This document shows positions 51,088 through 59,985 of a DNA stretch of 64,000 nt, piece by piece (the first letter of the stretch is position 1; each line of letters opens with the position of its first letter). This stretch comes from Melioribacteraceae bacterium 4301-Me (GTDB lineage Bacteria > Bacteroidota > Ignavibacteria > Ignavibacteriales > Melioribacteraceae). The stretch lies in the NCBI GenBank assembly GCA_041538185.1, contig JBGORM010000001.1, positions 186,001 to 250,000 of the forward strand. The letters run 5' to 3'. Both the position numbers and the translations under genes were made by a program. A model generated the notes under the pieces. That model did no database searches. It had not been told where the DNA came from and was given only the letters and a program-made list of their open reading frames with translations.

Positions 51088-52977
51088 ATGGCGAAAGAAC
51101 TTAGCGGAGAGGTTTACTACCCATCGGAAGAAGTAATAAACTATGCTCGCATTAAAGATTGGGAAGAATTAAATGAATTTGCAAAAAAGAATCCTCTGAA
51201 ATTTTGGTCCAATGAAGCGGAAGAGTTACATTGGTTTAAAAAATGGGATAAGGTATTGGATGATTCAAATAAGCCTTTTTATAAATGGTTCACTGGCGCT
51301 AGGACAAATATTGTTTATAATTGTCTTGATGTACACTTAAAAACTCATCGCAGAAATAAACTTGCTTTAATTTGGGAAGGAGAAAACGGGGATTGGAGAA
51401 CAATGTCTTATCACGCTTTGCATAGGGAGACGTGCAAATTTGCTAACGTTTTAAGAAGTATGGGTGTACAAAAGGGTGATAGAGTTACAATATATATGGG
51501 AAGAATACCAGAAATTGTTATAGCAATGCTAGCAACTGCGAGAATTGGTGCAATCCATTCTGTTGTATATGGCGGCTTTTCAGTTGAATCACTTGCAGAA
51601 AGGATAGAAGACAGTCAATCCAAAGTGTTAATAGTTGCTGATGGTGCTTATCAACGCGGTAAAATTGTTCAGCTTAAAAAAATTGCTGATGAAGCACTTG
51701 AAAGATGCGGCACTGTAGAGCATGTTCTGGTTGTTAAAAGAACAGGTCAAGAAATTAACATGGAAAGTGGAAGGGATATGTGGTATCATGAATTGATGAA
51801 CTTACCAATAGCAAACAATACATGCACACTTGAAGAAATGGATTCGGAGGACCCATTATTTATACTTTACACCTCAGGTACTACAGGAAAACCTAAAGCA
51901 ATATTACACACTCACGGCGGTTACATGGTTGGCATTTATACTTCATTAAAATATGTTTTTGATATACACGAAGAAGATAGGTACTGGTGTGCGGCTGATC
52001 CTGGCTGGATTACAGGCCACAGCTATATTGTGTATGGACCATTATTAAATGGGGCTACATCTTTCCTATATGAAGGTGCACCCAACTTTCCTTATCCAAA
52101 TCGTTGGTGGCAAATGATTGAAAAGTATGGTATTAATATTTTATATACAGCTCCTACAGCAATTAGAGGCTTAATGCGTTTTGGAGAGGCATGGGTTAAA
52201 AGGCATAATTTGTCGTCTTTACGATTGCTTGGTTCTGTTGGTGAACCAATTAATCCTGAAGCGTGGAGATGGTATTATAAAGTTGTTGGAAATGAAAAAT
52301 GCCCAATTATGGATACATGGTGGCAAACAGAAACTGGAATGTTTATGATTACACCTATGCCATGTGTTCCACTTAAACCTGGCTCGGGAACACGACCTTT
52401 CCCTGGTATCGAAATGGATGTGGTTGATGAGCAAGGGAATCCTGTTGGCCCAAATGAAGAAGGCTACCTCGTGATTAAAACACCATGGCCTGCTATGATT
52501 AGAACGGTTTATAATGATCCCGATAGATATGTAAATCAGTATTGGAGTAGATACCCTGGTATGTATTTAACTGGTGACAGCGCAAAGAAAGATGAAGACG
52601 GCTACTTCTGGATTATTGGTAGGGTAGACGATGTAATAAAAGTATCTGGTTATAGACTTGGGACTGCTGAAATTGAAAGTGCATTGGTTAGTCATCCTGC
52701 CGTTGCTGAAGCCGCTGCAATAGGGCTCCCCCATGAAGTAAAAGGAAATGCAATCTATGCTTACGTAATACTTCGTAACGGCTATGAAAAGTCCAACGCT
52801 TTAATTGATGAATTAAAACAACATGTAAGTCACGAAGTCGGCCCAATTGCAAAACCAGAACATATTGAATTTGTCGATTCACTACCTAAAACACGCTCAG
52901 GAAAAATTATGCGTCGTGTATTGAAAGCAAAAGCACTTGGACAAGACCCCGGTAATATTTCTACTCTTGATGAATAA
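51088..52977 (+). CDS. acs: Acetyl-CoA synthetase (AMP-forming)
   Basis: The 629-residue enzyme activates acetate to acetyl-CoA through acetyl-AMP. It has the N-terminal ACAS domain (about 25-85), the P-loop YTSGTTGKPKAILHTHGGY (about 259-277), DTWWQTETGMF (about 409-419), the hinge GRVDDVIKVSGYRLG (about 511-525), and the Lys in KTRSGKIMRR (about 602-611), which is the acetylation control site. A strong AAAGGAGG lies before the ATG. Length is the family norm. Confidence 0.96.
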   Translation: MAKELSGEVYYPSEEVINYARIKDWEELNEFAKKNPLKFWSNEAEELHWFKKWDKVLDDSNKPFYKWFTGARTNIVYNCLDVHLKTHRRNKLALIWEGENGDWRTMSYHALHRETCKFANVLRSMGVQKGDRVTIYMGRIPEIVIAMLATARIGAIHSVVYGGFSVESLAERIEDSQSKVLIVADGAYQRGKIVQLKKIADEALERCGTVEHVLVVKRTGQEINMESGRDMWYHELMNLPIANNTCTLEEMDSEDPLFILYTSGTTGKPKAILHTHGGYMVGIYTSLKYVFDIHEEDRYWCAADPGWITGHSYIVYGPLLNGATSFLYEGAPNFPYPNRWWQMIEKYGINILYTAPTAIRGLMRFGEAWVKRHNLSSLRLLGSVGEPINPEAWRWYYKVVGNEKCPIMDTWWQTETGMFMITPMPCVPLKPGSGTRPFPGIEMDVVDEQGNPVGPNEEGYLVIKTPWPAMIRTVYNDPDRYVNQYWSRYPGMYLTGDSAKKDEDGYFWIIGRVDDVIKVSGYRLGTAEIESALVSHPAVAEAAAIGLPHEVKGNAIYAYVILRNGYEKSNALIDELKQHVSHEVGPIAKPEHIEFVDSLPKTRSGKIMRRVLKAKALGQDPGNISTLDE

Positions 52978-52992
52978 TCTATTAAAAATATT

Positions 52993-53038
52993 AGCAAGAA
53001 CAAGAAATAAGTTTTTGAGTATCATTCTTGTTCTTGCT
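52993..53038. terminator. Bidirectional stem-loop between convergent genes
   Basis: AGCAAGAACAAGAA (52993-53006) pairs perfectly with TTCTTGTTCTTGCT (53025-53038) around an 18-base loop. It lies between the acs stop and the end of the convergent MmgE/PrpD gene, the right place for a shared transcription end. The flanking T and A runs are short, so it may act mainly by stabilising the 3' ends. Confidence 0.7.
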
Positions 53039-53071
53039 TATACTTAAATATTATGTCCACTATCTATATAG

Positions 53072-54520
53072 TTATTCAAGGTGTTTTTTTAATACTAGCT
53101 CTTTCATAAAATTCTGGGTTGAGAGTTTTTCGCAACCGAGAATCATTTCTTTAATTTTATCCTGCTGTGGGCGAGTTAATATTTTTTCTGAAAGAGAATT
53201 AAATTTATTCTCTATGTCTTCAATGGTCATTGGTTGTTTTGGATGACCTTTTGGATATTCAAGATATTTCGAAAATTCTTTTCCATCTTTAGTTTTAATT
53301 ACAACTTTAGATGGTTGTTTTTCGGGGAATAATTTTTCGAATTCAGTTGATGCCTCGCCTTTAATTTTATTAATCACTTTCCAAATTCTAGGATCTTTTA
53401 ATTTTTCTTCAGTAAAAGATTGTGTAGTTATTTTTTTATCTACAATTGCTACTGCAATGCAATAGGGAAGTGAATGGTCAGCAGTTTCTCGAGATTCCGG
53501 TTTATATTTGCTTGGATCGAAAAGAATATCACACGCACGTGCTATTGTTGTTACAGTTACTGATTCAACTTCGTCATATTTAATATTGTTGTTTTTTACA
53601 ATATCAAGGGTAGCGGAAATATGAGTATGTGTCAAGGCTTCGGTAGGAAATGCTTTCATGCTGCAATCGAGAATTTTAAATTTTTTTCCTAAGTCCCCTA
53701 TAAGTTTTTCTATATTCCAACTCCAATTTTCTGATTTATCTCTGCCTTGCATTTTGATGGGATAAGTTTTTTTGTTTATTACATCCCATCCCCAAAAGCA
53801 ATCCATAAAACCTTCTTTCCCTTCGAAAATCATTTCGGTACCGGTAAAACCTTCTTTAGCTAACAAGGCAGCGAACACACCGCTTTGGACTGCCATTGGG
53901 TCAACTGTATTTTTCATCATTGAAAGCTTGCCTGCAGTAGGTGCACCTACAGTATAGTTGTGTGACCCATTTATTCCGATTGCGTTTACCATTTCATCAA
54001 CTGTTAGATTTAAGATTTTTCCTGCAACAATAGGCGAGACAAATTGAGTTAAAGTTGCATGGTGCCATTTCCGTTCACGAATTCCGGGAACAGCAAATTC
54101 ACAAAGTCGTTGTTCAAATTCATATCCAAGAACAATTGCAACAATAACATCTTTCATGGATGCATTAACAAGTTCGGCTGTAGCTAAAGCAGCCGGGATT
54201 AAATCAGAAGGATGAGATGGATCCTCTTTCCAATAAATATCATTGAAGTCAAGTGAACGAACCATAAGTGAATTTATTAGCGTTGCATTAATTGCTGGAA
54301 TTTTATCGCCAAATGCAATAACAGTTGCTTCGTTTCGTCCACCTATTTGTTTGTAGATATTTCGGATAATATTTACATCTTTAGTTTTATATGCACCAAA
54401 AGCACATCCTATTGAATCGTATAAAAATCTTTTTGTCGTTTCAATTACATTTTGAGGTAAATCTTCGTATTTTAAGTTAACCGCAAATTCAGAGATAACA
54501 CGAGAAATAGACTTTTCCAT
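53072..54520 (-). CDS. MmgE/PrpD family protein
   Basis: The 482-residue protein has the all-helical MmgE/PrpD fold: ISRVISEFAVNLKYEDLP near the start, GCAFGAYKTKD (about 37-47), and DYNDIYWKEDP-like SLDFNDIYWKEDPSHPSDLI (about 89-108), the region of the active-site residues. PrpD dehydrates 2-methylcitrate in propionate use; other members are aconitate decarboxylases. No methylcitrate synthase or lyase is adjacent, so the substrate stays open. Confidence 0.9.
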   Translation of the reverse strand: MEKSISRVISEFAVNLKYEDLPQNVIETTKRFLYDSIGCAFGAYKTKDVNIIRNIYKQIGGRNEATVIAFGDKIPAINATLINSLMVRSLDFNDIYWKEDPSHPSDLIPAALATAELVNASMKDVIVAIVLGYEFEQRLCEFAVPGIRERKWHHATLTQFVSPIVAGKILNLTVDEMVNAIGINGSHNYTVGAPTAGKLSMMKNTVDPMAVQSGVFAALLAKEGFTGTEMIFEGKEGFMDCFWGWDVINKKTYPIKMQGRDKSENWSWNIEKLIGDLGKKFKILDCSMKAFPTEALTHTHISATLDIVKNNNIKYDEVESVTVTTIARACDILFDPSKYKPESRETADHSLPYCIAVAIVDKKITTQSFTEEKLKDPRIWKVINKIKGEASTEFEKLFPEKQPSKVVIKTKDGKEFSKYLEYPKGHPKQPMTIEDIENKFNSLSEKILTRPQQDKIKEMILGCEKLSTQNFMKELVLKKHLE

Positions 54521-55019
54521 AGTGTTAATCCTTAATTATGTTGGTGAAAGATGAAATTGTTACTTACTTATTCTGCCAGTTGGTTTCGTAAATCTTGGGG
54601 AAGTTGAGGAAAGGGAAGAAGTGTTTAGAAGTATTGTATTTGATTATCATAAAAAATTTTGAATTTGACTCGGAATAAAATTATGGTTTTTATGAATTAA
54701 ATAAAAGAGAGATGTTTATAGAAATGGTTATTAATTGGAATTTACAGTATTGTCCAAAATAATTTTTATAATAAAAATTTGCTTGCCATGAAGTGGTGAA
54801 TTCTCATATGATTTTTATCGAATGTAAGTAATTTTGAAATAAATAAAGTAACTGATCATCTGCTCTTTGTGTTTGTCTAAAAAGTAAAATTTTTTAGAAA
54901 ATAGGACACGGACAACACGGATTTTAACGGATTTTAAAATTGAAAAATTACTTTTTAGACAACTACTTTTATTACTCTAAAAAATTATTTTGACAGATAT
55001 GTGAAATATAACTGTATCA
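54521..55019. other. Intergenic region with inverted-repeat remnants
   Basis: No gene is visible. A 90-base element at 54873-54962 is bounded by TTGTCTAAAAAGTAA and TTACTTTTTAGACAA (perfect 15-base inverted repeats) with CACGGATTTTAACGGATT-like sequence inside. GTCCAAAATAA at about 54749 resembles the ends of the element at 32111-32186. CATGAAGTGGTGAATTCTCA near 54789 recurs at about 59839 inside the deleted IS element. Confidence 0.6.
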
Positions 55020-55021
55020 CC

Positions 55022-55170
55022 AAACTCTTTAGAACTTTCTGAAGCAGCAACATATCATGCAGGTCTTCTTACTGCAGCAAAAGTAAAAGAATGAGTTTCT
55101 CTATCATACTTATAGTAGTGGGGTAGTTCTGAATATGGATAATTTATTATTAAGCTCTTTATTTTATTTG
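55022..55170 (-). pseudogene. Decayed gene fragment, copy 1 (broken by a stop)
   Basis: On the minus strand this region reads KYDRETHSFTFAAVRRPA, stop, then YVAASESSKEFGDTVIF. It is a damaged copy of the fragment at 56692-56860, with about 85-90% base identity over roughly 150 bases by eye. The family is not recognised. The two copies flank the HEPN and nucleotidyltransferase genes. Confidence 0.6.
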
Positions 55171-55193
55171 TTTATTAAACAATTATTTATAGA

Positions 55194-55604
55194 CTACTCA
55201 CTTAAAAGTTTTTCTGCCCACAATTTAAAACGTCCAAGGTATTTCCATAATTGATCTATGTCTTTCCTGTCATAAATATCTCCGCTGTAAGAAACTGCTG
55301 TTTTATGTTCAATTATTCGTTCTAACTGATTTATAGCTGATTTCTTTTCTTTTGATTCAGCAATAATTTCATTAATTAAAGAAACTACCTGATGATGATC
55401 GTCGCTTTGACTTTTAACACCACCATATTTTATACAAATTGCATCTGAATAGGCAATTGCTGCATGAACTATAAGAACACCTGCTGCATTCCAATATTCG
55501 TATTCTTTAGCTACATCGGCACCGTTATAAAAGCTTTCGGCCACTATTCTATAATTCTTTGAAGCTGATTTATCAACAGATTTCCTTGTAGTCTTTTTAA
55601 CCAT
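55194..55604 (-). CDS. HEPN-like domain protein, partner of the adjacent nucleotidyltransferase
   Basis: The 136-residue helical protein has a basic N terminus and a HEPN-type core (AAGVLIVHAAIAYSDAICIK, about 40-59; SQSDDHHQVVSLI, about 66-78). A clear Rx4-6H RNase motif is not seen, so it may be a non-catalytic HEPN that binds nucleotides or the partner. It overlaps the preceding nucleotidyltransferase gene by 8 bases, the usual layout of HEPN/MNT toxin-antitoxin or small regulatory pairs. Confidence 0.75.
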   Translation of the reverse strand: MVKKTTRKSVDKSASKNYRIVAESFYNGADVAKEYEYWNAAGVLIVHAAIAYSDAICIKYGGVKSQSDDHHQVVSLINEIIAESKEKKSAINQLERIIEHKTAVSYSGDIYDRKDIDQLWKYLGRFKLWAEKLLSE

Positions 55605-56211
55605 TTAACAATTCTTTTATTTTTAACCCGGAGATGTATACTCCTTCTTTTGTTATTTCTTTAACAGGAGATTTACCGAATTTAGAACGTTTAATAAAAT
55701 CATTTTTTGTAATATAAAACGGTGCTAACGATACACCGTATTTCTTTTTCAACTTACTACTGAGATCACTAAGCACTTTTTCGATTTTCTTTTTATTCGT
55801 TTCACTGTTATAAATTATGCAAATATCATAATCACTATCGATGGTTTCTTGCTGACGAGCTACACTCCCGAATAAATAAACGCTGATTGTAAACTTTCTT
55901 AATGAGTTTGCTATTTCCTTCGAAATCATTTCAACATATTTTCTTTCTGCAGCCAGTGCAGGAAGCAGTACATCTTTAACAAGAAAATGTTCACGGTTAA
56001 GAGTAAATAAATGCTCTCTACCACCACGTACACGATTTACAATTCCCATATCCTCCAAAAAAGACAAAGTGATTAAACAATTTTTAGGTGTGATCCCTGC
56101 TATTCGTGCAACTTCTCTGCCCGAAATGCCAACAGCGTAATTTTCTAAAGCACGCATAACCGCAATATTTGACCAGGTAGAAAATAGCGCATTAAGAGCC
56201 TTATTAACAAT
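55597..56211 (-). CDS. HTH-nucleotidyltransferase (MNT) protein
   Basis: From the internal ATG at 56211 (MIVNKALNALFSTW) the protein has 204 residues; the open frame extends to an ATG at 56241 that lies inside a palindrome. It has a winged-helix domain (about 5-80, SGREVARIAGITPKNCLITL) and a MNT nucleotidyltransferase domain (about 95-190) with FGSVARQQ and SDYDI, giving the G-S and D-x-D residues for metal and ATP. The HTH suggests self-regulation through the palindromic repeats upstream. Confidence 0.8.
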   Translation of the reverse strand: MVNKALNALFSTWSNIAVMRALENYAVGISGREVARIAGITPKNCLITLSFLEDMGIVNRVRGGREHLFTLNREHFLVKDVLLPALAAERKYVEMISKEIANSLRKFTISVYLFGSVARQQETIDSDYDICIIYNSETNKKKIEKVLSDLSSKLKKKYGVSLAPFYITKNDFIKRSKFGKSPVKEITKEGVYISGLKIKELLNG

Positions 56212-56223
56212 CATTTTCCATCC

Positions 56224-56260
56224 GTTTCTTTTAGGAAACATATGTTTCTTTTAGGAAACA
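56224..56260. promoter_or_regulatory. Tandem palindromic operator before the HTH-MNT gene
   Basis: The 20-base unit containing GTTTCTTTTAGGAAACATAT is present twice in tandem. Each holds the palindrome GTTTC-CTAAAA-GAAAC (minus strand reading). It covers the region just upstream of the ATG at 56211 and is a likely binding site for the HTH domain encoded there. Confidence 0.65.
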
Positions 56261-56354
56261 TATATATTTTTTAACGTACTAGCAAATTTCATCTCCTTAG
56301 ATGTTTATTATTAAGGCGTTAATACACCATGGTATACATTATATAAGAATCGAT

Positions 56355-56657
56355 TTAGTTCCACGCTTCATATTTAACCCGAGCTTCTTTAACTACTGAA
56401 TCCCTGAAATAACGGCTTAATTCTTCAGGTGTTCTCAAGTCAACCTTTCTTCCTATAATTTCAGATAGTTGTCGTTCCATCCTTGCAATGTCAAGAAGTC
56501 CGTATTCAGTATCATCTGCAAACTCAACTAATAAGTTCACATCACTTTCGGGATTTTCTTTATTCTTCAGATATGAACCAAACAGTGAGAGCTTCTTTAT
56601 TTTGTTTTCTCTGCAGAACGAATCTAATTCCTTTTTATGTTTAGTTAAGATGTCCAT
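56355..56657 (-). CDS. MNT-type nucleotidyltransferase (antitoxin-like), altered active site
   Basis: The 100-residue protein is a minimal nucleotidyltransferase: KLSLFGSYLKNKENPESDVN (about 23-42), LLVEF, and a C-terminal helix GRKVDLRTPEELSRYF. In MntA antitoxins the motif is GSx9DxD; here it is S-D-V-N, so the second metal-binding Asp is Asn. That would weaken or abolish AMP transfer. The HepT-type partner nearby is broken, which fits a relaxed selection on this gene. Confidence 0.85.
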   Translation of the reverse strand: MDILTKHKKELDSFCRENKIKKLSLFGSYLKNKENPESDVNLLVEFADDTEYGLLDIARMERQLSEIIGRKVDLRTPEELSRYFRDSVVKEARVKYEAWN

Positions 56658-56691
56658 TGACTATTCCAAAATCTGGCTCATTAAATTATTT

Positions 56692-56860
56692 TAACTTCTG
56701 AAATATAACTGTATCACCAAACTCTTCAGAACTTTCTGAAGCAGCAACATATCCTGTAAGTCTTCTTCCCGCAGCAAAAGAAAAAGAATGAGTTTCTCTA
56801 TCATACTTCCTATGGTGAGTTAGTTCTGAATAAGGAGAATTTATTATTAAACACTATATT
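56692..56860 (-). pseudogene. Gene fragment, copy 2
   Basis: The minus strand reads YSELTHHRKYDRETHSFSFA and on through RRLTGYVAASESSEEFGDTV to a TAA after FQKLK, about 50 codons, with no start codon and a stop just upstream. The homologous copy at 55022-55170 is more damaged. The parent protein is not recognised. Together the copies look like direct repeats left by a duplication around the toxin-antitoxin genes. Confidence 0.6.
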
Positions 56861-56871
56861 TTATCCAAAAT

Positions 56872-57157
56872 TTAATCTTCCAGTCTAGATATTATAGTTT
56901 CTATCTGATATTTAAGTTTTGGCATATCCTTTATAACAGTATCCCATATTATCTCAAGGTCAAGCTCGCCATACATATGAATAAAAACATTTCTCATAGC
57001 ACGCATCTTTCTCTAGGGTAAATTAGAAAATTTATTCTTTAATTTATAAGATACATGATTTGATACTTCCTCGATAATTCCAATTTTTCTAATTACTGCT
57101 TTCTGAAGAATCTCGTATTTATAAATTATATGGTAACCGCTCGTATAGTGTACTTAA
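56872..57157 (-). pseudogene. HepT-like (DUF86) toxin pseudogene with a nonsense mutation
   Basis: The minus strand reads YKYEILQKAVIRKIGIIEEV, a short stretch to KFSNLP, an in-frame TAG at 57013-57015, then RKMRAMRNVFIHMYGELDLE and on to MPKLKYQIETIISRLED and TAA. RNVFIH is the Rx4H RNase motif of HepT HEPN toxins. The stop replaces the Trp expected before RKM. The N-terminal third is also missing near 57157. The toxin is therefore dead. Confidence 0.8.
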
Positions 57158-57170
57158 AAATAATTTGTTA

Positions 57171-59165
57171 TCAAAGATTAAATTTCACCCAGTTCTCAAG
57201 ACCATTAGCTGCGATTAATTCTTGAGCTGCAGTTCCTATTGGATTAATTGAATATGTTTTGTCATTTGCTTTGATTGTTGAATTTTGGAAATTGATTTTT
57301 GCTGTTATTCCTGTTCGATGAGATTTCACCACTTCGTGGATAGTTAATTGATTCTGATCAAATTGTCTTCTCAAATCATTTACTAATTCCGGGCATTCAA
57401 TAATCAGGAAACCATTATTAATTGCATTTCGTTTGTAAGTCTCATTAAATGAACCAGCAATTACAAGTTGAATACCTTTGTATTTTAATGCTGTTGCAGC
57501 TTGTTCACGTGAGCTTCCAGTTCCAAAATTAAATCCTCCAACAAGAATATCACCTTCTTTAACTATGTTTTTAAAATTCGGGTCATAATTTTCCATAACT
57601 ACTTTAGCTTGGTCTAAAGGAGTCATATCATCATTATAAGTATATTTACTGGGATAAATTCCATCTGTGTTTAAATTATCTTGTGGACAAAAGATTAATT
57701 CACCTGTAATTTCAGAAGGGAAGCCATCAATAATTTGGACTGATGTTGTAGAAATATTTCTTTTTGTATTTGTTCTTATTTCTCCAATAATTTTTTGATG
57801 AGGTCCTTTCCATTCATAATCGATATAACCTGATAAAGCCGAATAAGCAACAACAGCGGGAGATGCAAGATATGCTAAAGCATTAGGAGAGCCCATTCGA
57901 CCTTTGAAATTTCTGTTAGTTGCTGAAATTCCAATTTCGCCATCTTCAAGTAAACCAGTCCCTAATCCAATGCAAGGTCCGCAGCCTGGCGGTAAAGGAA
58001 TTGCATTAGCTTCAATTAGTGCCTGCCAGTCTCCACGTTTTTCACTTTCTTTTTGAACTTCGCTTGAAGCAGCACCGATATAAAATTTTACATGCTCTGC
58101 TACTTTTTTGCCTTTTAAAATTTTTGCAGCCTCAGCAATATCTTCAACACGAGAATTAACACACGAAACCAAATAAGCTTTGTCAATTTTTATTTTTTTG
58201 TTTTTGATTTCTGAAACAGGTGTAATTTTTTTGACTGTATTTGGTCCTGATACATAAGGTTCAATCGAAGAAAGGTCTATAGTCAATTCTTTAGAATAAA
58301 AAGCATCTCTATCAGGTTGAAGATTTGGCAATTCTTTTTCAAGCTCTAAAATTCTTTCTTCATTTATTCTTGGATGTTTGCCATTTCCATCAGCATCGGA
58401 TGAAACTCCTTCAAGTCCTCTTTGCTGAATAAATTTTGCTCTTTGTTTTAACCACTCAAGTGTAATTTCATCAATAGGGAAAAGACCAACGAGAGCACCC
58501 CATTCAGTTGTCATATTTGCAATTGTAAGCCGTTCATCAATGCTTAGATATTTAATACCTTCACCGACAAATTCAATAGCATGATTTAGTACTTCATCAT
58601 TATTGAAAAATCCACAGAGAGCAATTATTACGTCTTTGCCTGTAACACCAGTTTGCAATTTTCCTTTTAATTCTACTTTAGCTATAGGAGGAACTTGCCA
58701 CCATGTTTTACCAGTTGCCCAAATTGCTGCTGCATCTGTCCTTACAATTGGTGTTCCTAAGCATCCAATTCCGCCATACATATTTGAATGGCTATCGGAT
58801 GCAACAGCCATAGTTCCAGGCCAGGCATAACCTTCTTCAATCATAATTTGATGACCAATTCCACGACCAGCAGGATAGAAGTCAGCTCCCATAGATTTTG
58901 CAAACTCTTCAATCTTTCTATATTTCTGTAAATTTTTTTCATCTTTGTTCTGAATGTCATGGTCAAGTGTAATAACAACTTGTCTTGGATTTGCTAACTT
59001 AGTTGCACCAATGCTTTTAAATTTTGGAATAACTGCACCAGTGTTATCGTGAGTCATAACATAAGCTGGACGAATTGTAATATAATCTCCAGATTGAACA
59101 ATTTGATCTGGCAAAAGACCAACTGCATAACGCTGAACAATTTTTTCGATTAATGTTTGAGGCAT
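57171..59165 (-). CDS. Aconitase-superfamily hydratase (aconitase or homoaconitase-like)
   Basis: The 664-residue enzyme has the complete aconitase layout. The N-terminal three domains carry the Fe-S ligands: Cys in LVSCVNSR (about 335) and the pair in GCGPCIG (about 395-398). A swivel domain at the C terminus has GGFNFGTGSSREQAATALKY (about 547-566). It is shorter than AcnA or AcnB. Blocks such as IGHQIMIEEGYAWPGTMAVA and VRTDAAAIWATGKTWWQVPP closely recall fungal homoaconitase (Lys4) from memory. With the dehydrogenase at 62798 it could work in the TCA cycle or in homocitrate conversion. Confidence 0.88.
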   Translation of the reverse strand: MPQTLIEKIVQRYAVGLLPDQIVQSGDYITIRPAYVMTHDNTGAVIPKFKSIGATKLANPRQVVITLDHDIQNKDEKNLQKYRKIEEFAKSMGADFYPAGRGIGHQIMIEEGYAWPGTMAVASDSHSNMYGGIGCLGTPIVRTDAAAIWATGKTWWQVPPIAKVELKGKLQTGVTGKDVIIALCGFFNNDEVLNHAIEFVGEGIKYLSIDERLTIANMTTEWGALVGLFPIDEITLEWLKQRAKFIQQRGLEGVSSDADGNGKHPRINEERILELEKELPNLQPDRDAFYSKELTIDLSSIEPYVSGPNTVKKITPVSEIKNKKIKIDKAYLVSCVNSRVEDIAEAAKILKGKKVAEHVKFYIGAASSEVQKESEKRGDWQALIEANAIPLPPGCGPCIGLGTGLLEDGEIGISATNRNFKGRMGSPNALAYLASPAVVAYSALSGYIDYEWKGPHQKIIGEIRTNTKRNISTTSVQIIDGFPSEITGELIFCPQDNLNTDGIYPSKYTYNDDMTPLDQAKVVMENYDPNFKNIVKEGDILVGGFNFGTGSSREQAATALKYKGIQLVIAGSFNETYKRNAINNGFLIIECPELVNDLRRQFDQNQLTIHEVVKSHRTGITAKINFQNSTIKANDKTYSINPIGTAAQELIAANGLENWVKFNL

Positions 59166-59366
59166 TGTGTTTCCTGTTGTGTAATTGTCAAATTATTTAA
59201 TTAGTAAATTGTTGTAGCTATCATTTAAGTAATTTTTTGTCTAAGCAATTTATTAAAATTCGGTATTCATTATTATATAGAAAAACATTTAATGTAAATA
59301 TACATTTTAAGCGTAAAAATAAAATATTGTTCTAAGCATTTTATTCATATTGATTTTTTGAGTAGC

Positions 59367-59985
59367 GTTCTAAAAATTGTGTAAGGTAAAATAATGAAAG
59401 AGGCATTTACCCTCACTAAATTTGCAATAAGAAAAAGGAGGATAAATGCCCATGGAAACAAAAACAGAAATCAACGCAGTAGAAATTAAAAAAAATATCA
59501 GAGTAAACAAAAGCATATTTAATTATGTTAATGAACAAGTAAAAAATTTTATAAAATTATTTTTAGAGACAATATTAGATGTAGAGTTTGAGATGTATAG
59601 AGAAGGACTAACACCAAAGAGATATCGTCAACGTAATGGTTATTATCGGAGAAGTTTACTAACGAGTTATGGGTTAATTGAAAATCTAAAAGTGCCAAGA
59701 TATAGAGCAATAAGGTTCACAAATTCACTCTTTAAGCCCTGGCAAAGAAGATGGGAAAAAGTCGAAGAAACAATCGTAAAACTATTTATACAAGGAGAAA
59801 GCTACCGAGACATAAGACGTATGGTTGGAGAACTTTCCACGAAGTGGTGAATTCTCATGTAATTGGTTGTTTTGAAAATAAAAGAAGTCTTGATAAAATT
59901 TTGTTCTTTGTATTTAATTTTATCAATGAATTATTTGGTAATGCCTCTTTTGTTAATAATATCGCTCTTACACAATTTTAAGAAC
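59367..59985 (+). mobile_element. Internally deleted IS256-type insertion sequence
   Basis: GTTCTAAAAATTGTGTAAG (59367-59385) and the complement of CTTACACAATTTTAAGAAC (59967-59985) are 19-base inverted repeats with one mismatch; an inner AGAGGCATT pair also matches. The 619 bases between include the start of a transposase and, after 59850, a different frame ending in NASFVNNIALTQF that may be its C-terminal end. A full element would be about 1.3 kb, so the catalytic core is gone. No target duplication is seen. It could still be moved by a complete relative. Confidence 0.8.
59446..59850 (+). pseudogene. Truncated IS256/mutator-type transposase (N-terminal part)
   Basis: The 134 residues match the N-terminal third of IS256-family transposases: ETILDVEFEMYREGLTPKRY (about 43-62), RQRNGYYRRSL, IENLKVPRYRA and KPWQRRWEKVEETIVKLFIQ, then GESYRDIRRMVGEL. 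The frame stops at TGA just after a CACGAAGTGGTGAATTCTCA segment that also occurs near 54789. None of the DDE catalytic residues is present. A strong AAAGGAGGA precedes the ATG. Confidence 0.88.

Noticed and set aside
53028..53246. Plus-strand open frame antisense to the MmgE/PrpD gene end
   Set aside because: It is a shadow of the real gene and lacks a ribosome site and family match.
59751..59981. Separate protein gene after the truncated transposase
   Set aside because: It overlaps the transposase in another frame and lies within the inverted repeats of the IS element; it is better explained as the leftover transposase end.
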